NCBI GenBank assembly: GCA_001599975.1
Contig: BCIO01000005.1
Coordinates: 62,001-126,000 of the forward strand
Direction of reading: 5' to 3'
Length of the DNA stretch: 64,000 nt
Origin: Cystobasidiopsis lactophilus
Lineage: Eukaryota; Basidiomycota; Agaricostilbomycetes; Agaricostilbales; Chionosphaeraceae
Shown one piece after another: positions 43,253 to 53,952 of this stretch. Numbering within the stretch: position 1 is the stretch's first letter; every line of letters begins with the position of its first letter. The translations under genes and the position numbers were made by a program. The notes beneath the pieces were generated by a model. It saw only the letters and a list, made by a program, of their open reading frames with translations, was not told the DNA's origin and ran no database searches.

Positions 43253-45424
43253 ATGCCCAACCGATCGCCGCTGTCCCGCAAGACGGCCAACCGAGTCGTC
43301 GTCGCCGCAACAAACAACAAGTCGGTGTCGGCCTCGAAGCGCAAAGCCGTGGACGAGGAGGAGCAGCAGGAGCCCAGCAAGCGGCTCAAGGCAGCGCCGT
43401 TGTCCCCGGTCAAGCAGCAGCAACAGCAGCAGCCATCGGCTACCAAAGCCGCCCGGAAAGCCGCCAAGAAGCAGGCAGCCCAGGATGTCCCCGCCGACCT
43501 CGAGGAATGGCGCGGGCGGATGTCCAAGGCGATCAAGGCCTACGTCTTCTACTTTGACACCGACTCGACCTCGTCAGCCAAGGACGCGGCGGCGTACATC
43601 AAATCCGTCGAGCTGCTGGGCGCCGTGCGTGGCGCTTTGAGTTGTTGTTTATTATTCGGCGCTGACAGCCGCGCAGACCGTCGAGCCCTTCTTCTCCAAC
43701 AAAATCACCCACGTCGTAGCACTACGCACCAACCAGGACCAACCGGCCGCTGCCCAGGCTGGCAACGCCGCCAAAAAAGCCGTCAACAAAGGCCCCTCCC
43801 CGGCCCGTCTCCCTCGAGCGTGCGTTCCATGCCTGGCATCCGAGTCCGCGCATGGTCGACTGATGTCGTTGGTTGTGTGCACAGTCTCAAGGGATCGCCT
43901 AACGAGAAGAACCCGTTCGACGTGGAATATGACATCGTCTCGAAGGCTCAAGAGATGGGCAAGAAGATCTGGCACCGCGAGAGTAGGCCGGCCCGCTCCG
44001 TTGTTTTCGCACACAGTTTGTTTACGATGAGCCTTGGACGACTGCAGAGATCGACAAGGTGCTGGGCGCCCTGTTCGAGGTCAACTCGCCCGCCAAGCCG
44101 GCCACCACCAAGCCCCTCTCCCTCCCTCACCTCCTCCGCACCGAGGCCATCTCCGGCATCACCCACGAGCGCGACCCAGAAGCTCAGCGCCCGGACTACT
44201 ACTACTTCCCCGCCCGGTCCTATTACCTCCTCGTCGAGGACTCGACCTCGGAGCACAAGACCATCATCTCCAAAGAGTACGAGCGGCCCCGCCGAGGCCA
44301 ATCACCGGAATGGCCTGTTCTCCATGGTGGTGTCGAGGGTCGAGGCGCTTTCTGTTCCCGAGAGCAGACCGTCCCGCCTTTGCCCGCTGGCGTCGAGCCT
44401 TTGCCTTTGGTCGGCGAGCGCATCCTCACCGACGAGGATGAGGAAGCCGCCTCTTCCTCTCCCGTGCTGCCCGCTGCCCAGCATCAACCGCAGTCCAAGC
44501 AGCTCATGCCGCCCCCTCCAGCTTTCACCGAAAAGTCCAAAACCGGCAGCTTGACCTCGCTCCGCAAGAACCTCCTCAAGAAGCACGCCGCCCAAGAGCT
44601 GCCCCCTCCTCCTCCCGCCGTTGCAGCCAAAGACGAGGCGCACGGCTTCCTCGCCGCGTCCGGCAACTCCCAAATCCTCACTTCCAACATCGCGTCCATG
44701 ACCTCGGGCGCCGTCCACCCCACTGCCGTCAACCACCAAGACCAGCGCCTGGCCATCCTCGACCGCCGACACGTCACCACCACTTTGCCACTCGTCGCCA
44801 AAGTCGGCTTGGCCTCCAAGCCTTTCCCCTATGGCGCTGTCACCAAGCTCAGCAAGCAGCCTCTGCTCAAGAAGCAGCAAGCCAGGCGCGCTCGCAAGAA
44901 GTCCTTCTCTCGCACCCAGGCCCTCAGGAACCCCAACCCGAACCCGCCGTGCGAGGCGGACAAGCCGGGCTACTGCGAGAACTGCCGCTTGCGCTACGAC
45001 GACTTTCGAGCTGTTCGTCTTGTCCCCCTCCTTCCCTTCACTTTGAACCCATGCTGATTCGCAATGGGGATCCTTTGAACAGCATATCGTCTCCCGCAAG
45101 CACCGCAAGTTCGCCCTGAACGAGGAGAACTGGATCGAGCTCGACTCCTTCTTAGAAGAGGTCGCCAGGGAGCACCGAGACGACGTGCCCATGCCCATCT
45201 GGTCTGACCCAGAAGCACCCGAGGCGGACTCCGATTCGTGCCACCAGCCTTCGGAGGAGGACGAGGGCTCGGACGCGCCTTTGGCCGGCGAGTGGGTCAA
45301 CGGCGTCGAGGGCGGAGAGGAAGACGAAGAGGAGGACGAGGAAGAGGAAGATGAAGAGGACAGCGTCCCGTTGGCTGGCCACTACGACGAAGAAGTCCAA
45401 GAGGAAGAAGAGAGCGAAGAGTAA
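43253..45424 (+). CDS. Dbf4/Dfp1/Him1-like regulatory subunit of Cdc7 kinase
   Basis: This subunit activates and targets the Cdc7 kinase that fires replication origins. The start at 43253 gives MPNRSPLSRKTANRVVVAAT, then a basic stretch with a short poly-Gln run. A BRCT-like N motif follows: IKAYVFYFDTDSTSSAKDAA, VELLGA and, across an intron, TVEPFFSNKITHVVALRTNQ. Exon 3 has DVEYDIVSKAQEMGKKIWH. The M-motif region is YYYFPARSYYLLVEDSTSEH and IISKEYERP. The diagnostic Dbf4 zinc finger is KPGYCENCRLRYDDFRA plus HIVSRKHRKFALNEENW, split by an intron, with C-x2-C and H-x5-H. A very acidic tail of Glu/Asp ends at 45424. All three Dbf4 motifs are in order. Confidence 0.92.
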
Positions 45425-45918
45425 CGCACACTTCAAGCACCGCGTCTTCTCTCAAGATATTCCTTACGACCTGGTCTCGCTTGCATCCACCCATTACGCA
45501 CACACGCTCCTTTTTACCCTTCCTAGACCTTTTCGCTTGTAGCATACTCTATTCCCGCCTCCCAATGCATCTTCGGCATTTTGTAATGTCTGCACCGGCG
45601 CACATGGTGACTCTCAATCGTCGGTGGCAAGGGCCCTCCACGAGAAAGCAGGGGAAAGAAGCCACGCATGTCAATGCATCCAGAAGAGAGCAAGACAGCT
45701 GAGGCACGTCATTAAGAGGAGAAGTTGATGGCAATATTCCACATCGTCTCTTGCGATTTGAGACACGAATTGAAGGCGCTGAGGAGATACTTATATACAT
45801 CGCGAGTTCGTGGGCGAGCGGATGATCTATCGGGTGAGGCTGTGCCGCCTGCTTGAGCGTCTAGGCGAAACTTTAGAAAGGGAGACAAGGGCGCACCAGT
45901 GTACTGCCTGGCTGGCCC
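45425..45918. other. Intergenic (convergent 3' ends of Dbf4 and homeodomain genes)
   Basis: A 494-bp gap; no convincing frame or repeat is visible. Confidence 0.4.
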
Positions 45919-47741
45919 TTACCTCACCATGTAGCTGAAACGGGAAGAACAAGCAACTGACGCGCCTTTTCGAAAGCGAGCCACAGCCTGTTGATGATAC
46001 CTATAGATCAAAAGTGCTGCCATTGGTGTCAGCGAGAAGCGACGCATCAAGGCAGCAACACGCACCGACAAAGGGTTCATGGAGGCAAATGGTTGAATCA
46101 GAAGAGGCTGAATGAGAGGAGAGTCAGCAAACAACCATAGTGGTGGGCAGGAAGCAAACCATACCTCTCGGCCTGGGCGTAGTCAGGGAGGCCGGGGGCA
46201 GGCGTTGGCGGGCCCAAAAGGGCGGAGAAGTCAAAGAGGCCCTGCTTCGAGCGAGCTGGAGTAGGAACAAGCGTGTAAGCGCCGAGGTTCTGGCCCAAGC
46301 CCGGGGTGAAGGGCGAGAGAGAGGCGTAGAACGCATCGCTCTTGGGCTGGTAATACGCCTTGGCATCCGAAGGCTGGAGAAAGATCTCATTGGGGATGCT
46401 CTGGGGCACTTGGTGTGGCAAATGCATGTCAGACGTGGGCGAAGGTCGGAGCGTCGCCGATGGGTGAGGCGAGGGCGGGAAGACGCGGCTGGGCTCGGTC
46501 GTGGTCAGAGATTGGAGAAGGCCGAATTGGTTGACTTTATCAAACGAGGTGTAAGATACGCCGGGGTAGGGGTACGAAAAGTTGAAAGCAGGGCTGCTGC
46601 TGCCGACGCGAGGGTTTTGGTGAGGCCCTGTGTGTGGCTGTCAGTCTCATCTTCACATTCAAAACTGGGAACAGAGACAACTAGGGTAGGCTTGGATTGT
46701 CTCAGGCTGGGAGAGAAAGGCTGGAGGCGTGATGGAGGCGTCGCCCCTCGAGACAGCAAAGAGATGAGCGGTTTCCTCGAGGACCGAGGGCAAGCGCGGC
46801 ACAGCAACAGCAGAGGCGGGCCAAGCGGTGACGGGGTGAGGCAAGTAAGTCATTCCAGAAGGCTCGGTCGAGTGAGATCTGAGAGCGTAGTTCGCGGGTT
46901 CGGTCGAGCAGGGCACGGGGCTCGAGACGTCCAGCGCCGACAACGGAGAGGAAGCGGCGGATGGAGAAGGCTCGAATTGGCCCGAATCACTCTGGGCTTG
47001 GTACTCGCTGCTGGTTTGATCCATGTCAGGGTAAAGCTCGGGGTCGCTGACAGCAGTGACAGCCTCGGGCGCGCGAAGAGTAGGGATGCTGATTTTGAGC
47101 GACAGGCCGCCCTGTATGGGCTGTGGGACGTGCGAAGACACGGAAGAAGCGGATTCGGAATCATCAGTAGTCATGGCCGGAGTCTCGCTTCGGGCGACGC
47201 TGGAAGCGCGGACAGTGCTGGGCTTCTTCCCGTCCTCGAGGCGTTTGCGCTGACGAACGAACCAGTTCGAGACTTGCCTGCGCTGTTGATTCAGCACTTT
47301 TGCTATTCTCAGGGTCCAGGGGGTTCTCACAATTCCGTGCGGTTGAGCTGCTTGGCCAGGGCTTGCATTTGCTCTCGGGTTGGGTTTTTGTTGGTCTGCG
47401 TGCCACAGTTCAGGTCGAGCTCACTCTGGTAAAGGTAAACTGACCACAAAGGCTTCTTGCAGCTCGATGCAGTGCACCGTGTGGCGGCCTCCCGGCAGCT
47501 TGGAGACCGAAGACGAGGTCGAGGCAGCTCTGGGCATGATTTTGCTTGTTTGGCGCTCTCTGTAGCGCGAGGTTTGAGTCGAGGGGGTCTCGGGTGATGT
47601 TTGAGGAGGTGTAAAGAAGGGTGAGTCGTGATGGGTGAGAGTCGTGGTGTTGGAGGAAGAGTTTGACAGCTCGGAGTCGCTTGCTCGGGGTATGTGGCGG
47701 GAGGGCTGCTTCTGGGTTTGTGCGCTTTCTGTCTCTAGCAT
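45919..47741 (-). CDS. Homeodomain transcription factor with atypical recognition helix
   Basis: This should be a nuclear regulator. The start at 47741 gives MLETESAQTQKQPSRHIPRA; a later in-frame ATG gives MPRAASTSSSVSKLPGGRHT. The homeodomain spans three exons: VHCIELQEAFV, TNKNPTREQMQALAKQLNRT and RRQVSNWFVRQRKRLEDGKK. Helix 3 keeps the invariant Trp48, Phe49 and Arg53 but has Arg at position 51, where homeodomains have Asn, and Val at 50. The remaining 350 or so residues are Ser/Pro-rich activation-type sequence (SISIPTLRAP, DPELYPDMDQTSSEYQAQSD) with SDMHLPHQVPQSIPNEIFLQ and YTLVPTPARSKQGLFDFSAL. The 3' end after about 46130 is uncertain: small exons end near 45919. Confidence 0.7.
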
Positions 47742-48106
47742 CGATCAAGATGAAAGTGTGTCTGTTGGGGTGGCAGAGTTGCACTCAGTGCTAACGAGGG
47801 CGAGCTCAGGGCGCGATGGCTCAGCTCGGCCCGATGGTGGCGCAACTCTCACGCCCGAAAGACTTCACATCTGATTGCACTATTGAAATGAGAAGATAGA
47901 CATTTCTATTCTGCACGCGATGGTACAATGGAGCCGCGGGAGGCGATATTCTATAAGGTCGGCAGCAGGTGGCGGAGAAAAGGTCGTGGTATGGGGACTG
48001 TGCTTCGCAGGGAAGACGTGGCTGAAATTAAATGGGCAGAACTAGGCTCTCCAGAGGCCTGAAGAAATTTCGAGATGGCAAGTTGGGGTGCAGCTCTTGA
48101 TCCCAG
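47742..48106. other. Upstream region of homeodomain gene
   Basis: Promoter region by position. No gene is supported. Confidence 0.4.
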
Positions 48107-48721
48107 TCATTTGACGCCAGCGGCGGCGCTCCGCGCAGGGTTGATCACTGGGTCTCTCTGTACAAATGCATGTGCTGCTTGTTCTGAGATGCCATACCCA
48201 GAAGCTAGCCAGAATTTCAATTCGCGCGCACAACTGCCAAAATGGGAAACGCCACCTACTGCTGCCGGAGGTCGAGGTGTAAAGTACACGCCCGAATGAG
48301 ACTGTAGGAGGCCAGACCTTGCTTCTTTGTTATGCGGTACCCAACAACCAGTCTCCTCAAAAGGCCGCTTTTTCTGATTATCGCCAATGGCCAAAAAGCA
48401 ATCCGTGGCCGGCGCAAGTTCGTACAGCTTGCGATGCTTCAAGTGTCCAATTCGATCATGGAGCTTCTGAAATCCGGAGGAGGTCTGCATGGTCGAAGGG
48501 AAGGAAGACAGTAAAAAGAGAATGGTGCGAAGTTTGCGTATCTCGAGGCTAGGGTGGCTGCTATTCAAGGTTCGACTGTCTTCGTAAGAAACTGAAGTAA
48601 GGCAACAAAGGTTAGGAAAGTTGGCCCGGTCCTCGTGGTAGCCCAAAGTGGCCGTGATCGTCATCAGCAAGTGCGTTGGTCCTAGCGCATTCTCGTAAAT
48701 CCGCAAAGATAGCTTGAACAT
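48107..48721 (-). CDS. Doubtful open frame, 204 codons
   Basis: An uninterrupted minus-strand frame starts MFKLSLRIYENALGPTHLLM and ends RDPVINPARSAAAGVK. It resembles no family, and its composition (many His, Cys and Ser, little helical pattern) is unlike the neighbouring genes. It is listed because it is long for an intron-rich genome. It may be non-coding. Confidence 0.2.
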   Translation of the reverse strand: MFKLSLRIYENALGPTHLLMTITATLGYHEDRANFPNLCCLTSVSYEDSRTLNSSHPSLEIRKLRTILFLLSSFPSTMQTSSGFQKLHDRIGHLKHRKLYELAPATDCFLAIGDNQKKRPFEETGCWVPHNKEARSGLLQSHSGVYFTPRPPAAVGGVSHFGSCARELKFWLASGYGISEQAAHAFVQRDPVINPARSAAAGVK

Positions 48722-48858
48722 GGATGGTGCGCTACTTCGGTCTTCGGAAACCTCAAGAGGTCCACAAAGTATCCTGTCGCTTGTCCCGGTAAAGTGCGAA
48801 AGCCCGGTGTGCGATCCAGGGTCAACGTCGGAGAAGTGCTAGCGAATGAACTATCGTC

Positions 48859-49416
48859 TCAATCCCTCTTCGCTAACCAATGGAGCTGAATGCTTACGTG
48901 CTTATTTGACAAAGCATAAAATTGAACAGCAGAGGCGCTTTTTCGCTTCTTCCAGCACTTGTTCAGAACCGCACCAAAGACTGCTTTTGAACAGAGGGCG
49001 GGGCTTTGGAAAAGGATTTTGGTGTCTCCCTCCTGATTAAGAGGCAGCAAAACCGATCTTCTATCGAGGTCATAGAGAGTGTTGGCGCCAAAAGCGCTCG
49101 GGTTCACAGGGACTCGATGTGACAGGAACATATCGGTGAAAGGTAGGATGATGGCAGCATGGCCCTCCAGAAGAGATATATGTTTCTCATCGACAATATA
49201 GTTGAACTCGTCGAGCTTCCAGATATGATCCATGGCAACCGATCCCGCCGACTCGACTTCGGTGGCGTGAGAGCGGCGTTGCAATCTGGCAACGATTTTG
49301 ACCACCGCCGGGAAAACCGGCATTTGTGCGTAGAGAGACATGCTGAGCCAGTAGGCTCCATCTGATCCGGTGGCAACGAGAGGACCGCAGACAAAATTGA
49401 CTTCGCCGCCACCCAT
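48859..49416 (-). CDS. Hypothetical protein, possible 3' exon(s) of a larger gene
   Basis: A minus-strand frame of 185 codons reads MGGGEVNFVCGPLVATGSDG, AYWLSMSLYAQMPVFPAVVK, MDHIWKLDEFNYIVDEKHIS and RRSVLLPLNQEGDTKILFQS, ending LHWLAKRD at 48859. The text is protein-like. A weak likeness to the PTPA phosphatase-activator core (GxGHE.nF ... AGS..xWxLDxF) was noted but is too thin to use. The frame stays open upstream of the ATG, and a leucine-rich membrane-like segment (LQLVGLVLLGFLLVLLLDSY) lies at about 49660-49720 on the same strand. The whole may therefore be one membrane-anchored protein with introns. Confidence 0.35.
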   Translation of the reverse strand: MGGGEVNFVCGPLVATGSDGAYWLSMSLYAQMPVFPAVVKIVARLQRRSHATEVESAGSVAMDHIWKLDEFNYIVDEKHISLLEGHAAIILPFTDMFLSHRVPVNPSAFGANTLYDLDRRSVLLPLNQEGDTKILFQSPALCSKAVFGAVLNKCWKKRKSASAVQFYALSNKHVSIQLHWLAKRD

Positions 49417-50155
49417 GGCAAGGTCGAATCAAGGCGCCGGAACGAGCGACGACAGAGCAAGTCAGACCATAAGCGCCGAAAAGGAGCAAGCGGCGCTACC
49501 GTAATCTAAAATGATGCAATTGCTCGCCTCGAAGGGACGGACAAGTCAAGGGCAGGAAAAAGAGCGACGAATCGGCCAGGACGAGAGGCAGACGCCTTCT
49601 AAGGCGTTCCAGTCCGAGAGGCAGTAGGGAAGGCAACTCAGGGAGCTTTCTCGGACTCTTGAATAGCTGTCGAGCAGCAACACGAGCAAAAATCCAAGCA
49701 GAACGAGGCCAACCAGCTGCAAGGACCTTCGGCAGCTTCCGCGGCGGCCGTGGTTTGGCCAAAACGCCAGCTTGCTTGTGGGCGGTGGCGCCAATGGTAT
49801 CTCGAGCGTCAAGAACAAGCTATGAGGTCTATGAGTGCTATACAAAAGAGGGATCTAAAGCACGCCCTCAATCCCGCCAACTCTTGCAAGGCCAGCCAGC
49901 AAAGAGAAGGTGAGCGAGGAGGCGTCCGGTTTGAATGTCGAGGTTGGATTCATAATAGAAGAACATAGTCGAGAGAAATGGGCATGGAAGAGCTGCAAGT
50001 CGAGCTACTGGCGATTGTTGCCGAACTGCGCTGGCTGTGGCCTGGGCACATGGAAATCGGGGCAGTGAGGGCAGCCAGTGTCGCGGCATTTGACTTGACC
50101 AAAGGGTATGCCTTGCACACGGGGTCGGAGCTACACAGCCAAATCTGAGAACTGT
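49417..50155. other. Region with a possible membrane-anchor exon on the minus strand
   Basis: A minus-strand frame at 49546-49845 carries a strongly hydrophobic run of about 20 residues preceded by Arg/Ser. This is the layout of the type II anchors seen in family A and the 17-20 kb genes. I cannot link it to a full gene. Nothing else is seen. Confidence 0.3.
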
Positions 50156-51400
50156 TCAACCTTGCTGGCTTGGAAAACGTACTTGGACAGGAGGGTTCCA
50201 CCACTTCCAGAGCTCGCCCTTCCCGCCCGGTTGAGCGTACATCTTGAGCCAACGTTTGGAGCGCTCGAATGCAGTGGCCATAGCTTTGTCATCCTGTTCA
50301 CGGCTAGGGTCCAGAAACATGGGTGCAGAAGTGGGCCAAAGGGACGACACGGCGGCGCCGCGGAGTTTTTCGGGCAGCAGAATGTTGTTGTCGTCCCTTT
50401 GCGCTTTGGGGATACAATATCCATGGAACTCGGACATGAAATGAATCAGCATGTCGTCCACTTCTTCTCCTGTGTGGCGCTGCAAGCCTTCTTGTGTAAC
50501 GACAAGGGCACAGTTTCTGGCGCCAGACATCTCCTCATTCTTATCGTCCTTCCATTCACTTGAAGAACTTGAAGAAAGAGGTTGATATCGGTGGAAGTAC
50601 ACGACCGCAGCCACTCCCAATTCGCAGGTGAGATCAGCCAGCTTCGGGCCGGCGGGCTCTCCATTCGCGCCGCGGTAGTGCAAGGCCATCTCCATGCAAT
50701 GGACCTGACCGGGGACTTGAAAAAGCTCGCCCTTGATCTTGATGGCTCCTTTGCCGCCTTCGTGAGAGTAAAACCTGGTGGCAATGGCGTAATCGTGGTT
50801 TGGACGCCGCAATTGCAGCCGCTTGTTGGTTTCTGCCGTTGGTAGTGGCGTTGGAGACTCCGTTCGCGGATCCCTAGAATACCAGCACGAAGATGACCGA
50901 AGAGCCAAAAAGTCCCGAGGGCGCAAAGTAGATCAGGCGGCTGAACGACAAGGCGAAGTCGGTCAGCTCTAGGCAAGACCAGACAGGAGATGGGCTCGAG
51001 TAGAGGAGGAGCGGGTGGTGGGCTCGAACCAATTGAATGAACTGCGGTCTGTCAGTTCAACCTCGAGAATGCAATTCCGTTACCCTCTGAACAAACACCG
51101 TCTCGCCAGCGCAGCACTCGATCTCGACGTGCCATGTAGAATCGTGAAGAGCACAGCAGATCAGCGCTAGAGCTGGTGCTCGTACGGCTTTGAGTCCGAC
51201 TCGTCGTCCCCAACCGGGCTCGTGGCAGATGATCCAACCAACATATCCAAGCCAGGAAACTCTTTCAGTCCTTCAAATCCAGGCACAAGAAGCAGTAGCA
51301 GCAGAGTTACAAGCGCAAAGAAGCCACGGTCCAAGAGCAACCTTCGCCCCCCCGGGCCGGCCAAGTTGCCCGCCGGCTCACTCCCTTCGCCCTGACATAT
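50156..51400 (-). CDS. Unknown family A, member 2 (paralogue of the gene at 33.2 kb)
   Basis: Shared blocks with member 1 are given there. Here the core reads RPNHDYAIATRFYSHEG, MEMALHYRGANGEPAGPKLA, LTCELGVAAVVYFHRYQ, ARNCALVVTQEGLQ, DDMLIHFMSEFHGYCIP and LRGAAVSSLWPTSAP. It closes KRWLKMYAQPGGKGELWKWW before the stop at 50156. Upstream exons supply RLQLR (after GTATTC...CAACAAG), ELTDFALSFSRLIYFAPSGL and HVEIECCAGETVFVQR. An N-terminal membrane anchor is likely: RGFFALVTLLLLLLVPGFEG at about 51285-51340. The precise start is unresolved and must lie below 51463, where WRAP73 ends. I infer a single-pass secretory-pathway or surface protein of unknown function. Confidence 0.5.
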
Positions 51401-51462
51401 GGTATATCCCTCCCCTCTGCACCCCTCCCAAAACCGCCCTTGAAAGGGAAGGAGGCCAAAAA

Positions 51463-53112
51463 TCAATGCCTCTCCTCCTCCCCCGCGCCCGAAAGCGGGA
51501 ACCCGACGCAAAACGCCTCTTTGTCCTTGAGCAACAGCAGCTTGCCCGAGTCGGCCCAGGTGGCGCTCCGACATGCAAAGGCGGCGCGGTTGGGCAATGG
51601 GAAGCCTTCAGCTCGACCTGTTGGAGAGCCGTCGTCGAACCCTTTTTAACCCCCACACACCCAATCAATCTTTGAGACGAGGAAGAGAAGGAAGGGCGTA
51701 CAGAGGCCAATGGCTTTCTTGCTATAAGCCAAAACCAACACGTCCGCCTCTTCCTCTTCGGGTAAGGTGTGAGGCCTCCAGCTGAACTTATCCAGCGCTC
51801 CCTCCAACTCCACAATCGCCCTCAACCCCTTCGCCTCTGCCGCCAAGGAATAAAGGAACGCATGCTGTGGAAACCCGGCGTCCCTGACGGCCAGCCAATT
51901 GCCAGAAGGGGAAAAGTCCAATTGGCTAATGCCGCTTTTCAAAGGTTTGGTCGGGTCGGGTCGGAGGGCGTTTTGCTGGGTGAAGGCCGAGGGTGCAATG
52001 GAGGTGAGGGGGAAGGAGACGATGGTGGAGGAAGAAGCGGTCTGGGAGATCCAGTCTTGCGATGGGGGTCGGAAAATGGGGATCGTCGAGGAGAGGGAGG
52101 AGAGGTCGAAGGAGAAGATTTTGGGCCAGGTCAAAGTGGACAAGATGGCGATCTGCTCTTGTCACCATCAAGAAACGAAAGAAGAGGAAGAAGGAGAGGA
52201 GGAGACGAACTTGGGAAGAGTGGTCGCCGATAGCGAGGAACTTGGACTGGGGGTGCCAAGCGACTTGCCGGATCCCTAAGCCCGTAGAAGAAGGAGGCTT
52301 GAAAGCGCACATTCGCCGCCCGTCCAGAGTGTAGATGTAGACAGCGCTCTGTGTGGTTTCACCATGGTCATTAGAACCCTTGTGGCAAGTTTTCAAGAGG
52401 GAAAGGGGAAAGCCCGCACCTCTAGCAAGGACTCCCAGACGGCGATGTACATGCCACAAGGCGAGCAGGACAAGTTGACCAAGTCGGTAGTGTCCACTTC
52501 AAAGTGCTGTCCGGCCATATTCGACGCTAAGAGCACTTTCAAAGCTCATAAGTGGAGGGGACGAACCCTGACCAACTTGCAAGCCTCTTGCACATCGTAC
52601 ACGCCAATGCAGTCCTTGTGGCCGTGCCTCTCAGCGAGGAGCAAGAACCTCTTCTCCGGCTCTTGCAGTGCCCAACCAGCTTGGGGGGAGCACTTGAGGC
52701 GCTCAATGACCACTGCCGCCTTGGCCGCTGAATCTCCCAAAGTCGGCTTGGACAAGTCCCACACGGTCAACCTGAGCTTGAAATCGGAGAACAAGCCAAC
52801 GGTCGAGTCTGAGAGCCAAACGCCGCTTTTCAAGCCTTCCGAACCGGGCTCGATGACGGCCACATGCTGGTCTGTTGTAGTGGAGAGGACTATGGCCTTG
52901 TTAGGGCAAAGGACCAAGAGGTGTAAGGCGGAAGGTGAGAAGTGTAAGGACGAGATGGTGCTGCCTTCTTGGGAGAGGTTGTGGGTGGCTAAGACTTGCA
53001 AGGAGAGGGCGTCGCGGATGACCACGCGGTTGTTGATTGAGATCGCTAAGAAGGGGCCATTGACACTGGAGGAGACGGTGGCGTGGCCCGGGAAAGTCGC
53101 GCTGAAGTCCAT
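51463..53112 (-). CDS. WRAP73/WDR8-like WD40 protein
   Basis: WDR8 proteins work at spindle poles and microtubule-organising centres (fission yeast Wdr8 with Ssx2ip/Msd1 and kinesin-14). The start at 53112 gives MDFSATFPGHATVSSSVNGP, then FLAISINNRVVIRDALSLQV, equivalent to human LASCVQYRLVVRDVNTLQI. Subsequent blades are TISSLHFSPSALHLLVL, VWLSDSTVGLFSDFKLRLTV with WDLSKP, FLLLAERHGHKDCIGVYDVQ, VNLSCSPCGMYIAVWESLLE, YIYTLDGRRMCAFKPPSSTG and LGIRQVAWHPQSKFLAIGDH. ISQLDFSPSGNWLAVRDAGF comes next, and FACRSATWADSGKLLLLKDK with EAFCVGFPLSGAGEERH forms the last blade, ending at 51463. The order matches WRAP73 throughout. Confidence 0.88.
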
Positions 53113-53952
53113 CACTTGAGCAACAGAAGGGCGACAATTTGTTCCAGCTCGGAATGTCCTTGTGAAGTTGACGATTTGTCCCTGAGCGCAAGACAATTTG
53201 TACCTGTCAAATCGTAGCTTTTCAAGGGCCAAAAACTGTCGGAGCCGGAAGCCACGCTCTCTGTGCCAGTAGATCTGAGCGCGATCGTGTGAGCAGCATT
53301 ACTCTCAAGCATATAAGAGAGTGCCAGATGCGTACCAGCAATGTAGCCGACGGAGTCTCTATCGCGCTCGCAAAGGTAAACAAGAACTTGCTGAGGTGCG
53401 TGCGAAGTAAGAATCAACGCAAAGCACATGTGCGCATGGCTGCCAGTCGCAACACGATATGGACAACGCTCGCACGAAGAAATAGACGATTTGAGGTTGC
53501 CAGTTCGCTGTAGCGAAAGGAAAGGCTCCGCCCGCACGTCCTCCGCTTCTTTGCACCCGCTGGTGCGCTTGTGGTGCCAAAGGACTTAGCGAAATCGCTG
53601 AGCTGGGTGAAACTTTGTCCCTCCACTTTGACCTGGCGCCTGGGCCAAATTGACCCATTCACAAAACGCCCCTCGCGAAAGGACAATTTGTCTGGCCAAA
53701 GGACAAATTGCCCACCTTTTTTTCCCCAGTGCATCTTTGACAACTTGGACAGCCACACTTCCTTGCTTGCTGCTTGTCTCCCTTTTGAGTTTTGTGTTTG
53801 GAAGTTGGAATTGAATTGGATGCACGCGTGGATTTGGGAGTGACTTGACGATTGACTGTGGCCGCTTTCGAAGAAGCCTTCCCTGTTCCTTTTCAACTTG
53901 AAGAAGATGAAATCTGCCTGTTTGCCACTGCCAACCATGAGCTTGGGTCAAG
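53113..53952. promoter_or_regulatory. Divergent promoter with repeated GACAATTTGTC-like motif
   Basis: This region lies between the starts of WRAP73 and the NYN-LOTUS gene. It holds five copies of an 11-bp near-palindrome: GACAATTTGTT (53133), GACGATTTGTC (53170), GACAATTTGTA (53192), GACAATTTGTC (53682) and GACAAATTGCC (53702). Looser relatives are CCAAATTGACC (about 53645) and GACGATTTGAG (about 53482). They form two clusters, each near one gene. Their symmetry fits a dimeric DNA-binding protein, but none is identified. Confidence 0.4.

Noticed and set aside
46140-47432. Long plus-strand open frame of 430 codons
   Set aside because: It is antisense to the homeodomain gene, which has conserved domain text and proper splice sites. 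The plus frame is Gly/Arg/Ser-rich composition spill-over.
48859-49416. PTPA (phosphotyrosyl phosphatase activator) assignment
   Set aside because: Only scattered likeness around AGS..xWxLDxF; the diagnostic GTGHE and LDDYQFLP blocks are not present.
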